From Erwinia persicina (GTDB lineage: Bacteria > Pseudomonadota > Gammaproteobacteria > Enterobacterales > Enterobacteriaceae): a stretch of DNA of 64,000 nucleotides. The first letter of the stretch is position 1. Each line of letters begins with the position of its first letter. The stretch is taken from assembly GCF_014838825.1 (NCBI RefSeq), contig NZ_JACYMO010000001.1:124001-188000 (forward strand), in the 5' to 3' direction. Shown here one piece after another: positions 48,794-58,723 of this stretch. The notes beneath the pieces were generated by a model that did no database searches, was not told where the DNA came from, and saw only the letters and a list, made by a program, of their open reading frames with translations. Position numbers and translations under genes: made by a program.

Positions 48794-49777
48794 ATGCACA
48801 AATTCACTAAAGCGCTGGCCGCGATTGGCCTTGCTGCCGTTATGTCACAATCCGCTATGGCGGAAACCATGAAACTCGGTTTCCTCGTGAAACAGCCGGA
48901 AGAACCCTGGTTCCAGACGGAATGGAAGTTTGCCGACAAGGCCGGTAAAGATCTTGGCTTTGAAGTGATCAAAATCGCGGTGCCGGATGGTGAAAAAACC
49001 CTGAACGCTATCGACAGCCTGGCCGCCAGCGGGGCGAAAGGGTTTGTTATCTGTACGCCAGACCCCAAACTCGGCTCGGCGATTGTGGCGAAAGCCCGCA
49101 GCTATGGCCTGAAAGTGATCGCGGTCGATGACCAGTTCGTCACTGCGAAAGGCAAACCGATGGACACTGTGCCGCTGGTGATGATGGCGGCGACCAAAAT
49201 CGGCGAGCGTCAGGGCCAGGAGCTGTACAAAGAGATGCAGAAACGCGGCTGGGATGTGAAAACCACCGCCGTGATGGCGATCACCGCCAATGAGCTGGAC
49301 ACCGCCCGCCGTCGTACCGGTGGTTCAATTGACGCACTGAAAGCGGCCGGATTCCCTGAAAAACAGATCTATCAGGTTCCTACCAAATCAAACGATATCC
49401 CCGGTGCCTTCGATGCCGGTAACTCACTGTTAGTGCAGCACCCGGAAGTGAAAAACTGGCTGATTGTGGGCATGAACGATAACACCGTGCTGGGCGGCGT
49501 GCGGGCCACCGAAGGTCAGGGCTTTAAAGCACCGAACGTAATCGGCATCGGTATCAACGGCGTCGATGCGGTCAGCGAACTGTCGAAGGGCCAGGCAACC
49601 GGCTTCTACGGTTCTCTGCTGCCCAGCCCGGATGTCCACGGCTACCGTAGCATTCAGATGCTGCATGACTGGGTGACGAAAGATGTTGAGCCCGCCAAAT
49701 TCACCGAAGTGACTGATGTGGTGCTGATCACCCGCGACAACTTCAAAGCCGAACTGGCGAAAAAAGGCCTGATGTAA
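48794..49777 (+). CDS. araF: AraF, L-arabinose-binding periplasmic protein
   Basis: Substrate-binding protein of the high-affinity L-arabinose importer, 327 residues (E. coli 329). Signal peptide [20 protein letters not shown] ending AMA, then the binding-protein fold with [60 protein letters not shown] and [16 protein letters not shown]. First gene of araFGH-araC; the ATG at 48794 follows GGAGAG. Two hairpins separate it from araG, as expected for a highly expressed binding protein. Confidence 0.97.
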   Translation: MHKFTKALAAIGLAAVMSQSAMAETMKLGFLVKQPEEPWFQTEWKFADKAGKDLGFEVIKIAVPDGEKTLNAIDSLAASGAKGFVICTPDPKLGSAIVAKARSYGLKVIAVDDQFVTAKGKPMDTVPLVMMAATKIGERQGQELYKEMQKRGWDVKTTAVMAITANELDTARRRTGGSIDALKAAGFPEKQIYQVPTKSNDIPGAFDAGNSLLVQHPEVKNWLIVGMNDNTVLGGVRATEGQGFKAPNVIGIGINGVDAVSELSKGQATGFYGSLLPSPDVHGYRSIQMLHDWVTKDVEPAKFTEVTDVVLITRDNFKAELAKKGLM

Positions 49778-49790
49778 GGCCTGGCGCAGG

Positions 49791-49866
49791 GGCGGGCCTT
49801 TTTTCCGGTCCGCCCGAAAGGCGATGCCAGGACATTTATCGGGGCGGACCTTTTTCCGGTCCGCCC
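49791..49866 (+). repeat. Tandem intercistronic hairpins between araF and araG
   Basis: Two similar stem-loops: GGCGGGCC...GGTCCGCC (about 49791-49815) and GGGCGGACC (49842-49850) with GGTCCGCCC (49858-49866), the second a perfect 9-bp stem. Both loops are T-rich (TTTTTTCC, TTTTTCC). They are copies of one element by sequence. They probably attenuate read-through into araGHC and protect araF mRNA. Confidence 0.75.
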
Positions 49867-49896
49867 GCAGTGGTTGCCTATGTCGCAGGAGACACC

Positions 49897-51420
49897 ATGA
49901 CCTCACAAACGCCGTATCTGAGCTTTCACGGCATCAGCAAAACCTTTCCTGGCGTGAAGGCACTTCAGGACATCAGCTTCGACTGCTATGCCGGCCAGGT
50001 TCATGCCCTGATGGGGGAAAATGGCGCGGGTAAATCGACGCTGTTAAAAATTCTTAGCGGAAGCTATCAGGCCAGCGGCGGCGAAATTCGCCTGCAGGGC
50101 CAGCCGGTTAACTTCCAGCACACCACCGATGCGCTTAACGCCGGGGTGGCGATTATTTATCAGGAACTGCATCTGGTGCCGGAAATGTCGGTGGCAGAAA
50201 ATATCTTTTTAGGTCAGCTGCCGCAGCGCGCGGGACTGGTCAATCGTTCCCGCCTGCGCGCGGAGGCCAGCCGCCAGCTGAAAGCGCTGGGGATGAATAT
50301 TGACCCGGACATGCCCCTGAAATACCTTTCCCTCGGCCAGTGGCAAATGGTGGAGATCGCTAAGGCGCTGACCCGTAATGCTCAGGTAATCGCCTTTGAT
50401 GAACCGACCAGTTCACTGTCGGCGCGTGAAATTGACCAGCTGTTCCGCGTCATTCGCCAGCTGCGCGCTGAGGGGCGCGTGGTGCTGTATGTCTCCCACC
50501 GCATGGAAGAGATCTTTGCCCTCAGCGATGCGATTACCGTATTTAAAGATGGTCGCTACGTGCGCACCTTTACCGATATGGCGACCACCGGCAACGACGA
50601 GCTGGTTCAGGCCATGGTCGGGCGTGAAATCGGTGATATCTACGGTTACCGCCCGCGCGAACAGGGTGAGATCCGGCTGCAGCTCAACAACGTACACGCC
50701 AAAGGTGTCCGCAGCCCGGTGTCATTCAGCGTGCGTGCCGGAGAAATCGTCGGGCTGTTTGGCCTGGTCGGTGCCGGACGCAGTGAGCTGATGAAAGGGC
50801 TGTTTGGTGCCACGCGCCTGATCGGCGGTGAGCTGTGGCTGGACGGAAAAAAAATCAGTATTAAAGAGCCGATAGAAGCCATTCGCGCCGGCATCATGCT
50901 CTGCCCTGAAGATCGTAAGGCAGACGGCATCATCCCGGTACACTCCGTACGTGACAACATCAACATCAGCGCCAGGCGAAATAATCTGAAAGCGGGCTGC
51001 CTGATTAACAACGGCTGGGAAGCCAGCAACGCCGGCGTGCATATCCGCTCCCTGAACATTAAAACCCCCTCAGCGGACCAGCTGATCATGAACCTCTCCG
51101 GTGGTAACCAGCAGAAAGCGATCCTCGGCCGCTGGCTGTCAGAAGAGATGAAGGTGATCCTGCTGGACGAACCGACGCGCGGTATTGACGTCGGGGCGAA
51201 AAACGAAATTTATCAGCTGATCTACGCCCTGGCGGAGCAGGGGATTGCCGTGCTGTTTGCCTCCAGCGACCTGCCCGAAGTCATGGGGCTGGCCGACCGC
51301 ATTCTGGTGATGCGCGAGGGTGAAATAGCCGGAGAGCTGGATCACAACGACGCCACGGAAGCCCTGACGCTGAGTCTGGCGATGCCGAAAACCGCCAAAC
51401 CCGCCACACACGTGGCCTGA
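49897..51420 (+). CDS. araG: AraG, ATPase of the L-arabinose ABC importer
   Basis: 507 residues from the ATG at 49897 (E. coli 504), preceded by AGGA; the upstream in-frame GTG (49870) overlaps the hairpin region and is rejected. Two ATPase halves: Walker [15 protein letters not shown] and Walker [17 protein letters not shown] in the first; [35 protein letters not shown], signature [14 protein letters not shown] and [14 protein letters not shown] in the second. araH follows 17 bases after the stop. Confidence 0.96.
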   Translation: MTSQTPYLSFHGISKTFPGVKALQDISFDCYAGQVHALMGENGAGKSTLLKILSGSYQASGGEIRLQGQPVNFQHTTDALNAGVAIIYQELHLVPEMSVAENIFLGQLPQRAGLVNRSRLRAEASRQLKALGMNIDPDMPLKYLSLGQWQMVEIAKALTRNAQVIAFDEPTSSLSAREIDQLFRVIRQLRAEGRVVLYVSHRMEEIFALSDAITVFKDGRYVRTFTDMATTGNDELVQAMVGREIGDIYGYRPREQGEIRLQLNNVHAKGVRSPVSFSVRAGEIVGLFGLVGAGRSELMKGLFGATRLIGGELWLDGKKISIKEPIEAIRAGIMLCPEDRKADGIIPVHSVRDNINISARRNNLKAGCLINNGWEASNAGVHIRSLNIKTPSADQLIMNLSGGNQQKAILGRWLSEEMKVILLDEPTRGIDVGAKNEIYQLIYALAEQGIAVLFASSDLPEVMGLADRILVMREGEIAGELDHNDATEALTLSLAMPKTAKPATHVA

Positions 51421-51437
51421 ATATGCAGGAGAAACCT

Positions 51438-52418
51438 ATGTCAACGACCTCATCCGTTACACCCGCGGCACCGTCCCGCTTCAGTCTGGGCCGTATCTGG
51501 GACAACTTCGGGATGCTGGTGGTGTTTGCCGCCCTGTTTATTGCCTGTACGGTGTTCGTGCCGAACTTCGGCTCCCTGATCAATATGAAAGGCCTGGGAC
51601 TGGCGATGTCGATGTCCGGCATGGTGGCCTGCGGCATGTTGTTCTGCCTGGCCTCCGGGGACTTTGACCTGTCGGTGGCCTCGGTCATTGCCTGCGCCGG
51701 GGTGGTGTGTGCCGTGGTGATCAATATGACGGAGAGCCTGTGGATTGGTATCGCCGCTGGCCTGGTGCTGGGGGTTGCCTGCGGCTTCGTCAACGGTTTT
51801 GTCATCGCAAAACTGAAGATCAATGCGCTGATCACCACGCTGGCGACCATGCAGATCGTGCGCGGTCTGGCCTATATTTTCTCTGACGGTAAAGCGGTGG
51901 GGATTGAAGATGAGCGTTTCTTTGCGCTCGGCTATGCCAGCTGGCTGGGCGTGCCGGCTCCCGTGTGGCTGACAATCATCACCCTGGCGCTGTTTGCCTT
52001 CCTGCTGAATAAAACCACCTTTGGCCGCAACACGCTGGCGATTGGCGGTAATGAAGAGGCGGCACGTCTGGCCGGGGTGCCGGTGGTGCGTACGCGCATT
52101 ATTATCTTTATTCTCTCCGGGCTGGTTTCCGCCGCGGCGGGGATTATTCTGGCCTCACGCATGACCAGCGGGCAGCCGATGACCTCCCTGGGCTACGAGC
52201 TGATCGTGATCTCAGCCTGCGTGCTGGGGGGCGTTTCCCTGAAGGGCGGCATTGGTAAAATTTCTTATGTTATCGCCGGGGTACTGATCCTTGGCACCGT
52301 GGAAAATGCGATGAATTTATTGAATATATCGCCTTTCTCACAGTACGTAGTACGCGGTCTGATATTGTTAGCAGCGGTTATTTTTGACCGTTACAAACAA
52401 AAAGCGAAAGCGGTCTGA
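51438..52418 (+). CDS. araH: AraH, permease of the L-arabinose ABC importer
   Basis: 326 residues from the ATG at 51438 (E. coli 328), with AGGAG at 51428-51432. About ten membrane segments of the RbsC-type family; [40 protein letters not shown] (ATPase contact loop) and [20 protein letters not shown] identify it. The frame runs back to 51423 but MQEKP lacks conservation. araC follows 11 bases downstream on the same strand. Confidence 0.96.
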   Translation: MSTTSSVTPAAPSRFSLGRIWDNFGMLVVFAALFIACTVFVPNFGSLINMKGLGLAMSMSGMVACGMLFCLASGDFDLSVASVIACAGVVCAVVINMTESLWIGIAAGLVLGVACGFVNGFVIAKLKINALITTLATMQIVRGLAYIFSDGKAVGIEDERFFALGYASWLGVPAPVWLTIITLALFAFLLNKTTFGRNTLAIGGNEEAARLAGVPVVRTRIIIFILSGLVSAAAGIILASRMTSGQPMTSLGYELIVISACVLGGVSLKGGIGKISYVIAGVLILGTVENAMNLLNISPFSQYVVRGLILLAAVIFDRYKQKAKAV

Positions 52419-52429
52419 CAGGAGGCGTT

Positions 52430-53347
52430 ATGTATCATCGTCTGGCGCCGGTGGCGCAGTCCAATCCGTTACTTCCCGGGTATCCATTCAGCGCCTGGCT
52501 GGTGGCCGGGCTGACGCCGATTAATGCAGCAGGGCCGCTCGATTTCTTTATCGACCGCCCGCACGGTATGAAAGGCTACATTCTTAACCTGACCATTAAA
52601 GGCCGCGGGCGGGTGTTTGACGGTGAGGAGGCGTTTGACTGTGAGCCTGGCGATCTGCTGCTGTTTCAGCCGAAAACGCCGCATTACTATGGCCGTTTGC
52701 CGGACAGTGACTGCTGGTATCACCGCTGGGTCTATTTCCGCCCCCGCGCCTACTGGAGCGACTGGCTGGAGTGGCAGGATGAGGCTCAGGGCGTGGGGCG
52801 TCTGCGCCTGCCGGAGTCGCTGCGCGGGGAGTTTGACCGCTTGTTTGCCAATATCGAACACACGCACAACTCCGGACGTCCGTTTGCCGAGGAACTGGCG
52901 ATGAATCTGCTGGAGCGTCTGCTGCTGCGGGCGGTGCAGGAAGATCCGCGCAGCCAGCAGCAGGTGCGCGACGCCCGCGTGGTTGAGGCCTGCCAGTACG
53001 TCACCAACAACCTGGCGGCAGAGGTGAAAATTGAAGAGGTGGCCAGACACGTCTGCCTGTCGCCGTCGCGGCTGGCGCATCTCTTTCGCGAACAGATGGG
53101 CGTCAACCTGCTGCGCTGGCGGGAAGATCAGCGCGTGATCCGCGCCAAGCTGCTGCTGCAGACCACCCAGGAGCCGATTGCCAGCATCGGCCGCGAAGTG
53201 GGCTATGACGATCAGCTTTACTTCTCCCGGGTTTTCCGCAAGCGTGCCGGGGTCAGCCCCAGCGACTTCCGCCGCCGCAGCCTTGACGCGCACGACGCGC
53301 TGGTGGCGCAGGAGACCTGGCACCTGCCGCGCCGCGCCAACGAATAG
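52430..53347 (+). CDS. araC: AraC, arabinose-responsive regulator
   Basis: 305 residues (E. coli 292). The N-terminal cupin domain binds L-arabinose ([79 protein letters not shown]) and the C-terminal AraC/XylS domain has two helix-turn-helix units ([40 protein letters not shown]). GGAGG precedes the ATG at 52430. In E. coli araC is divergent from araBAD; here it closes the araFGH operon, so its synthesis should rise with arabinose through read-through. Confidence 0.96.
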   Translation: MYHRLAPVAQSNPLLPGYPFSAWLVAGLTPINAAGPLDFFIDRPHGMKGYILNLTIKGRGRVFDGEEAFDCEPGDLLLFQPKTPHYYGRLPDSDCWYHRWVYFRPRAYWSDWLEWQDEAQGVGRLRLPESLRGEFDRLFANIEHTHNSGRPFAEELAMNLLERLLLRAVQEDPRSQQQVRDARVVEACQYVTNNLAAEVKIEEVARHVCLSPSRLAHLFREQMGVNLLRWREDQRVIRAKLLLQTTQEPIASIGREVGYDDQLYFSRVFRKRAGVSPSDFRRRSLDAHDALVAQETWHLPRRANE

Positions 53348-53368
53348 CTTTTCGGGCAAATCCTCCTT

Positions 53369-53409
53369 GTGGTTGCCCCGTTGATCGTCTTAAATCAACG
53401 GGTAACCAC
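53369..53409. promoter_or_regulatory. Long inverted repeat between araC and ydgJ
   Basis: GTGGTTGCCCCGTTGAT at 53369-53385 is, apart from one extra base and one mismatch, the reverse complement of ATCAACGGGTAACCAC at 53394-53409. The repeat ends 13 bases before the ydgJ start codon and two bases before its AGAGGG ribosome binding site. It may be an operator of a sugar-type regulator, or the araC transcript's terminator without a T-tract. Confidence 0.5.
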
Positions 53410-53422
53410 GAGAGGGATTAAA

Positions 53423-54463
53423 ATGAGTGATAAAATTCGTGTTGGCCTGGTCGGCTACGGCTTTGCCAGCAAAACCTTCCATGCGCCATTAATTGCCGGG
53501 ACATCTGAAATGGCGCTGTCGGCCATTTCCAGCAGCGATGCGGGCAAGGTCCATGCAGACTGGCCGTCGGTGCAGGTCGTGTCCGATCCCCAGGCGTTAT
53601 TTGACGACCCCACGCTTCAGCTGATTGTTATCCCAACCCCTAATGACACCCACTTTCCGTTAGCCCGGGCTGCCCTGATGGCCGGTAAGCACGTGGTGGT
53701 AGACAAGCCGTTTACCGTGACACTGTCACAGGCGCGCGAACTGGATGCGCTGGCGAAAGCCAAAGGTCTGCTGCTGTCGGTGTTCCACAATCGCCGCTGG
53801 GACAGCGACTTCCTCACGGTGAAAGCATTGCTGGCGGAAGGGACGCTGGGTGAGGTGCGTTATTTTGAATCGCACTTCGACCGTTTCCGTCCGCAGGTCC
53901 AGCAGCGCTGGCGTGAGCAGCAGGGGCCGGGCAGCGGCATCTGGTACGATCTGGGGCCGCACGTCATTGACCAGGCCTTGCAGCTGTTTGGCTCCCCTGT
54001 GGCGATCACCCTGGATACGGCCGATTTGCGTCCCGGTGCCGTGACCACCGACTATTTCCACGCCACCCTGATCTACCCGCAGCGGCGCGTGGTGCTGCAC
54101 GGCAGTATGCTGGTGGCCGCAGAGTCGGCGCGCTATCAGATACACGGCACGCGCGGCAGCTTTGTGAAATACGGTCTGGATCCGCAGGAAGACCGCCTGA
54201 AGTCCGGGGCGCGGCCGCCGCAGGAGGACTGGGGCTATGATATGCGCGACGGCGTCCTGACGCTGGCCGACGGGGAGGGGTTGGTGGAAAAAACGCTGCT
54301 GACCATTCCTGGCAACTATCCGGCTTACTACGCGGCGATCCGCGATGCGGTGAACGGCGTCGGGGAAAACCCGGTGAAAGCAGAAGAGGCGATTCAGGTG
54401 ATGGAGTTGATCGAGTTGGGTCTGCAGTCGGCTGAAAAACGCCAGACGATGTCGCTGAAATAA
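53423..54463 (+). CDS. ydgJ: YdgJ, Gfo/Idh/MocA-family oxidoreductase
   Basis: 346 residues from the ATG at 53423, exactly the E. coli YdgJ length; the longer frame to 53369 lies in the inverted repeat. The N-terminal NAD(P) Rossmann motif is VGLVGYGFASKTFHAPLI, followed by the family's VVVDKPFTVTLSQARELD (the EKP-type Lys) and the catalytic-domain GPGSGIWYDLGPHVIDQAL with the His. Probably oxidises or reduces a sugar or inositol derivative; the substrate is not established. Marks the return to E. coli gene order to the right of the sugar block. Confidence 0.93.
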   Translation: MSDKIRVGLVGYGFASKTFHAPLIAGTSEMALSAISSSDAGKVHADWPSVQVVSDPQALFDDPTLQLIVIPTPNDTHFPLARAALMAGKHVVVDKPFTVTLSQARELDALAKAKGLLLSVFHNRRWDSDFLTVKALLAEGTLGEVRYFESHFDRFRPQVQQRWREQQGPGSGIWYDLGPHVIDQALQLFGSPVAITLDTADLRPGAVTTDYFHATLIYPQRRVVLHGSMLVAAESARYQIHGTRGSFVKYGLDPQEDRLKSGARPPQEDWGYDMRDGVLTLADGEGLVEKTLLTIPGNYPAYYAAIRDAVNGVGENPVKAEEAIQVMELIELGLQSAEKRQTMSLK

Positions 54464-54482
54464 GCCGTTCACGGTCGCTAAC

Positions 54483-54509
54483 GGGCTGACCACACATGAA
54501 GGTCAGCCC
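54483..54509. terminator. Hairpin downstream of ydgJ
   Basis: GGGCTGACC (54483-54491) and GGTCAGCCC (54501-54509) form a perfect 9-bp stem with loop ACACATGAA. No T-tract follows. A second, shorter palindrome CACCCG-CC-CGGGTG lies at 54600-54613 next to the add stop and may serve add. Confidence 0.5.
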
Positions 54510-54618
54510 CTGCGACGTCCGTGGGCTCCTGTCAAAAGGGGCAACATTTTTTACGCTCGCCCGGGTTTGACCGATGTTCTTACCACTTGGGGCGGGATAT
54601 CACCCGCCCGGGTGGATA

Positions 54619-55617
54619 TCAGGCGGCGACGCGTGCCCGAACGGCGGCGCGCTCAGCATCACTGAGGAAGGCTATCTTCAGGCCGTTCTCCTGTGCCACG
54701 CGCATCTGCGCCAGGCTCAGCCCGGCAGCGGGTGCGGCAACGGCGTATTCATGACCAATTTCAATCCCCTGAACCGCCGGATCGTCCGTGTTGATGGTGG
54801 CAAGAATACCGTGATCCAGGAAGGTTTTCAGCGGGTGACGTGCCAGTGAGGCCACGGTGCTGGTCTGAATATTCGAGGTCAGACAGGACTCGACGCCAAT
54901 GCCGTGCTTCGCCATAAAGTCCATCAGCGCCGGATCTTCCACCGCTTTCACCCCGTGGCCGATACGCTCCGCACCCAGTTCGCGGATGGCCTGCCAGATG
55001 CTCTCAGCGCCAGCGGCCTCTCCGGCGTGAACCGTAATGCGCAGTCCGGCATCGCGGGCGCGGGTAAAGTGGCTGAGGAACTGGCTGCCTGGGAAACCGA
55101 GTTCATCACCCGCCAGGTCCAGAGCCGTGATGCTGTCGCGGTGCGCCAGCAGGCCGTTCAGCTCGTCCAGACAGGCCTCTTCGCCGAAGGTGCGGCTCAT
55201 GATACCGATCAGACGCACGTCGATATTGTGATTGCTACAGCCGGCTTTAATGCCGTCAATCACCGCTTCCACCACGCCCGCAATCGGCAGGTTGTGGGTC
55301 ATGGCCATATAGCCCGGCGAAAAGCGCAGCTCGGTATAGTGAATACCGGCGCGGGCGGCGTCTTCAACGTTTTCCTGCGCAACGCGGCGGCAGGCATCAA
55401 GGGAACCCAACACTTTGACCCCCCAGTCCAGCTTATTGAGGAAGCTGACCAGGTCCGGCTCGGCGTCAATCACCTGCACGTGCGGGCGCAGCGTATCCAG
55501 CGTAGTGGCGGGCAGCGCAAGGTTAAACTCACGGCCTAAATCAAGGATGGTCTGCGCACGGATATTGCCGTCAAGATGGCGATGAATGTCGGTGAGGGGA
55601 AGCTGGGAATCGATCAT
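54619..55617 (-). CDS. add: Add, adenosine deaminase
   Basis: Zinc enzyme deaminating adenosine and deoxyadenosine to inosine forms, 332 residues (E. coli 333). Metal and catalytic residues are visible in [17 protein letters not shown] (His-x-His near residues 12-14), [20 protein letters not shown] (His and catalytic Glu), [16 protein letters not shown] (His) and [16 protein letters not shown] (Asp pair). Convergent with ydgJ, followed on the same strand by nothing further, and downstream of malY as in E. coli. Confidence 0.97.
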   Translation of the reverse strand: MIDSQLPLTDIHRHLDGNIRAQTILDLGREFNLALPATTLDTLRPHVQVIDAEPDLVSFLNKLDWGVKVLGSLDACRRVAQENVEDAARAGIHYTELRFSPGYMAMTHNLPIAGVVEAVIDGIKAGCSNHNIDVRLIGIMSRTFGEEACLDELNGLLAHRDSITALDLAGDELGFPGSQFLSHFTRARDAGLRITVHAGEAAGAESIWQAIRELGAERIGHGVKAVEDPALMDFMAKHGIGVESCLTSNIQTSTVASLARHPLKTFLDHGILATINTDDPAVQGIEIGHEYAVAAPAAGLSLAQMRVAQENGLKIAFLSDAERAAVRARVAA

Positions 55618-55726
55618 GTCGGCACTCTCTGTTTTTTTAATAAAGTGCGGAGCATTATAAAAACTTATTGCGCAACAATGCCACTAAATTGCGCAACAAG
55701 CGCTGTTTGCCGATGTTAACTGCTGC

Positions 55727-56908
55727 TTAATCGCACGCTGAACAGCACTGCAGTGCCGCAATCAGCCGGTTCAGGCCCTCATCGACCTTGCTGCGGGGAC
55801 AGCCGACGTTAAAGCGAAGCCAGCCCCGGCTCTGTGGCCCGTAGGTCGATCCCGGCATTATGGCGACCTTCTGCTGCTCCGTCAGCACCTCCTGCAGTCG
55901 CTGCTCATCAATATGCAGCGGGTTCAGATCGATCCACGCCAGGTAAGTGGCCTGCGGCGGCTGCCAGTTCAGCGTGGGGAAGGCCGCATTCAGACGACGG
56001 GCTACATGGTGGAGATTATCCCGCAGATAGGTACGCAGCGCGTCCAGCCATTCTGCGCCATGCCGGTAGGCGGCAATATGCGCCGCCACGGCCAGCAGTG
56101 CCGGGGAGGAGAGACCATCGGCGTTTTTCAGTGCCTGAAACCACGCGGCCCGATCCGCCTCATTGCTAATAAAGCCATAGGCCCCGGTCAGGCCCGGAAT
56201 GTTGAAACTTTTTGATGCCGAGGTAAACAGCGCCCAGCGTCCCTGGCCCACGCGGCTCCACGGAATATGGCGCGCCCCGTCCATCACCATATCCATGTGG
56301 ATCTCATCGCTGATCACCCGCACCTGGTGGCGTGCGCAGAGTTGCGCCATCTGTTCCAGCTCGCTGTGGAGCCAGACTTTACCGGTCGGATTGTGCGGGC
56401 TGCACAGCAGCAGGATCTTGCACTGCGGATCGGCGAGTAAGGCTTCCAGTGCGGCCATATCACACTGCCACAGGCCCTGTGAGAGGCTGAGCGGCAGCGC
56501 CATCACCCGGCGCTGATTACCCTCAATCACCTTATAAAAGGCATCATAGGCCGGGGTATGGATCACCACCCCGTCACCGGGCTGTGACCAGTGGCGGATC
56601 ATCTGTGCCACCATATAGATCACCGACGGACCGTAAACGATCTGCCGGGGATCGACCTTTTCTGCAAAACGCTGCTGATACCAGCCGCTGACGGCATCAA
56701 GAAAATCACTGTGCTGCCAGCGGCTGTAGCCGAAAATCCCGTGTGCGACGCACTGCTGCAGCGCCGCTATCACTGCCGGGGCGGTGGGAATATCCATATC
56801 AGAAATGGTGAAGGGCAGCAGATCGTCATGGCCAAAGCGGTCAGCAACGAAATCCCACTGGGTGGACCAGCTGCCATGGCGATCGATGACCCGATCAAAA
56901 TCAAACAT
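55727..56908 (-). CDS. malY: MalY, cystathionine beta-lyase/aminotransferase-like regulator of MalT
   Basis: PLP-dependent C-S lyase of fold type I, 393 residues (E. coli 390), which in E. coli also binds and inhibits the maltose activator MalT. N-terminus FDRVIDRHGSWSTQWDFVAD, substrate-side LLCSPHNPTGKVWLHSELEQ, VISDEIHMDMVMDGARHIPW and the PLP Lys in LFTSASKSFNIPGLTGAY (about residue 233). The gene follows malX by 39 bases on the same strand, forming the malXY operon controlled by MalI. Confidence 0.95.
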   Translation of the reverse strand: MFDFDRVIDRHGSWSTQWDFVADRFGHDDLLPFTISDMDIPTAPAVIAALQQCVAHGIFGYSRWQHSDFLDAVSGWYQQRFAEKVDPRQIVYGPSVIYMVAQMIRHWSQPGDGVVIHTPAYDAFYKVIEGNQRRVMALPLSLSQGLWQCDMAALEALLADPQCKILLLCSPHNPTGKVWLHSELEQMAQLCARHQVRVISDEIHMDMVMDGARHIPWSRVGQGRWALFTSASKSFNIPGLTGAYGFISNEADRAAWFQALKNADGLSSPALLAVAAHIAAYRHGAEWLDALRTYLRDNLHHVARRLNAAFPTLNWQPPQATYLAWIDLNPLHIDEQRLQEVLTEQQKVAIMPGSTYGPQSRGWLRFNVGCPRSKVDEGLNRLIAALQCCSACD

Positions 56909-56947
56909 TGTGTGCTCCTCAATCTGTGCCGCAGCACAGTTCCCGGT

Positions 56948-58534
56948 TTACGCGGAAGCGGCGGGCATCAGCGTGGCGATTTCATCTTTCACCGACTGAA
57001 CCTGTGGCCCAATCACCACCTGCAGGTTGTGCTGGCTGAGGTGGACGACACCGATCACCCGATGGGCCTTCAGTGCAGCATCGTCAACCAGGCTCATATC
57101 CTTCACCGATAACCGCAGGCGCGTCAGGCAGTTATCCAGTGACGTAATGTTGTCGATCCCGCCGAGTGCCGCCAGAATGGCAGGGGTGTTATACCCCGAC
57201 TTACCACTGACCTCACGTGCCGGGCTGCTGTCGTTAACGGTGTCAATTTCACGTCCCGGCGTTTTGATATTGAAGCGGGTAATGGCCAGGCGGAAGATCA
57301 GGTAATAGCCGGCAAACCAGACAGCCGCGACCACGGGAACCCAGTACCATTTGGTTTGCAGCCCGTGCAGAACACCAAACACCACGAAGTCGATAATATT
57401 GCCATCAGTATTGCCTATTGTGACGCCTAATACCGCCATCAGCGTAAAGCCCAGACCGGTTAACAGGGCGTGGATCAGATAGAGGACCGGTGCCACAAAC
57501 AGGAACAGAAATTCAATCGGTTCGGTGGTTCCGCCGACCACGCAGGCGACCACGCCGGAAATCAGCAGCCCCTTAATTTTGTGCCGATTTTCCGGGCGGG
57601 CACAGTGATACATGGCCAGCGCGGCCCCGGGTAACCCTCCGAGAAAGGCCGGCATTTTCCCCTGTGACAGGAAGCGCGTGGCGCTCTCAGCAAAGCCGCC
57701 CGGGGTCGGGCAGGAAAGCTGCGCCTGGAAGATGGTGAGGGCACCACTGACGCTGTGACCGCAAACGTCCAGCGTGCCGCCCGCATCGGTAAAGCGGATG
57801 ATCGCGACCAGAATATGCTGCAAGCCGAAGGGCAGCAGCAGGCGTTCACCGGTGCCGAAGATCATCGGGCCAAAATCCCCCGCGCTATTGATCACCCAGC
57901 CGAGGCCGGCAATGGCTTTGGCAAACCACGGCCAGATAAGCGGGATCGCCAGTCCGGCGAGGCCCATCACCAGCGTGGTGATAATCGGCACAAATCGCGT
58001 GCCGCCAAAGAAGGCGAGGGCATCCGGCAGACGAATATCGTGGAAGCGTTCGTGCAGATAAAACACCACGATCCCGGCGATCACCGCGCCGAGAATGCCC
58101 GTATCGATGGACTGGATGCCAATAATATTCTGAATGTTATTGGCCTTGAGGACAGCCGCATCGGTGGTGGGCAGAATGCCTTTGGCCGTCAGCCAGAAGT
58201 TAACCGCCAGGTTCATCACGGCGAAACCGACAAAGCCGGAGAACGCCGCCACCCCTTTGTTGTTACGCGCCATGCCCAGGGGGATAGCAACAGCAAACAT
58301 CACGGGCAGATAGCTGAAGGCGAATGAGCCGATTTTACTCATCCAGGTGAACACCAGCTGCAGTACCGGCTCGCCAAGGAACGGGATCAGCGTGATAACA
58401 TCCTGGCTGCTTAATGAACTCCCGATACCCAGCATGATGCCGCAAAAGGACAGCAGGGCAACGGGGAGCATAAAGGTTTTCCCCAGGCTCTGAAAAAATT
58501 CCCAAACCGTAATTTTCTGACGTGTGGCTGACAT
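56948..58534 (-). CDS. malX: MalX, PTS EIICB (glucose/maltose type)
   Basis: 528 residues (E. coli 530). An EIIC membrane domain fills about residues 10-410 (SLGKTFMLPVALLSFCGIML; VMFAVAIPLGMARNNKGVAA; GGTTEPIEFLFLFVAPVLYL), followed by a linker and an EIIB domain (about 450-528) with the phosphorylated Cys in SLDNCLTRLRLSV. The long frame upstream to 59269 is a shadow of malI; the ATG at 58532-58534 follows AGGAGA and gives MSATRQKITVWEFFQ. It transports glucose or maltose; the natural substrate is uncertain. Confidence 0.95.
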   Translation of the reverse strand: MSATRQKITVWEFFQSLGKTFMLPVALLSFCGIMLGIGSSLSSQDVITLIPFLGEPVLQLVFTWMSKIGSFAFSYLPVMFAVAIPLGMARNNKGVAAFSGFVGFAVMNLAVNFWLTAKGILPTTDAAVLKANNIQNIIGIQSIDTGILGAVIAGIVVFYLHERFHDIRLPDALAFFGGTRFVPIITTLVMGLAGLAIPLIWPWFAKAIAGLGWVINSAGDFGPMIFGTGERLLLPFGLQHILVAIIRFTDAGGTLDVCGHSVSGALTIFQAQLSCPTPGGFAESATRFLSQGKMPAFLGGLPGAALAMYHCARPENRHKIKGLLISGVVACVVGGTTEPIEFLFLFVAPVLYLIHALLTGLGFTLMAVLGVTIGNTDGNIIDFVVFGVLHGLQTKWYWVPVVAAVWFAGYYLIFRLAITRFNIKTPGREIDTVNDSSPAREVSGKSGYNTPAILAALGGIDNITSLDNCLTRLRLSVKDMSLVDDAALKAHRVIGVVHLSQHNLQVVIGPQVQSVKDEIATLMPAASA

Positions 58535-58581
58535 ACGCTCTCCTGGCGAATTCGTGCTCAGCGGTTGCTGAGGTAAAATAA

Positions 58582-58597
58582 GATAAAACGTTTTACC
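58582..58597. promoter_or_regulatory. MalI operator upstream of malX
   Basis: GATAAAACGTTTTACC differs by one base from the palindrome GATAAAACGTTTTATC, the MalI operator form known in E. coli. It lies about 50 bases upstream of malX. Confidence 0.75.
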
Positions 58598-58662
58598 TTT
58601 TAAAAACGAGTGACAGATCACAGGGTTCTGGCGAGGGGACCTTTTCTCTGCGACAATCGGCC

Positions 58663-58678
58663 TGTCACGTTTTACCTT
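58663..58678. promoter_or_regulatory. Second MalI-type site near malI
   Basis: The stretch around CACGTTTTACC shares the ACGTTTTACC half with the first site but has a degenerate left half (TGTC). It lies about 45 bases upstream of malI and may mediate its autoregulation, as in E. coli. Confidence 0.5.
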
Positions 58679-58723
58679 TAGCGTTCCTGCTGTTCGCACA
58701 CGGCTGAACCATTCCATGAGAAA

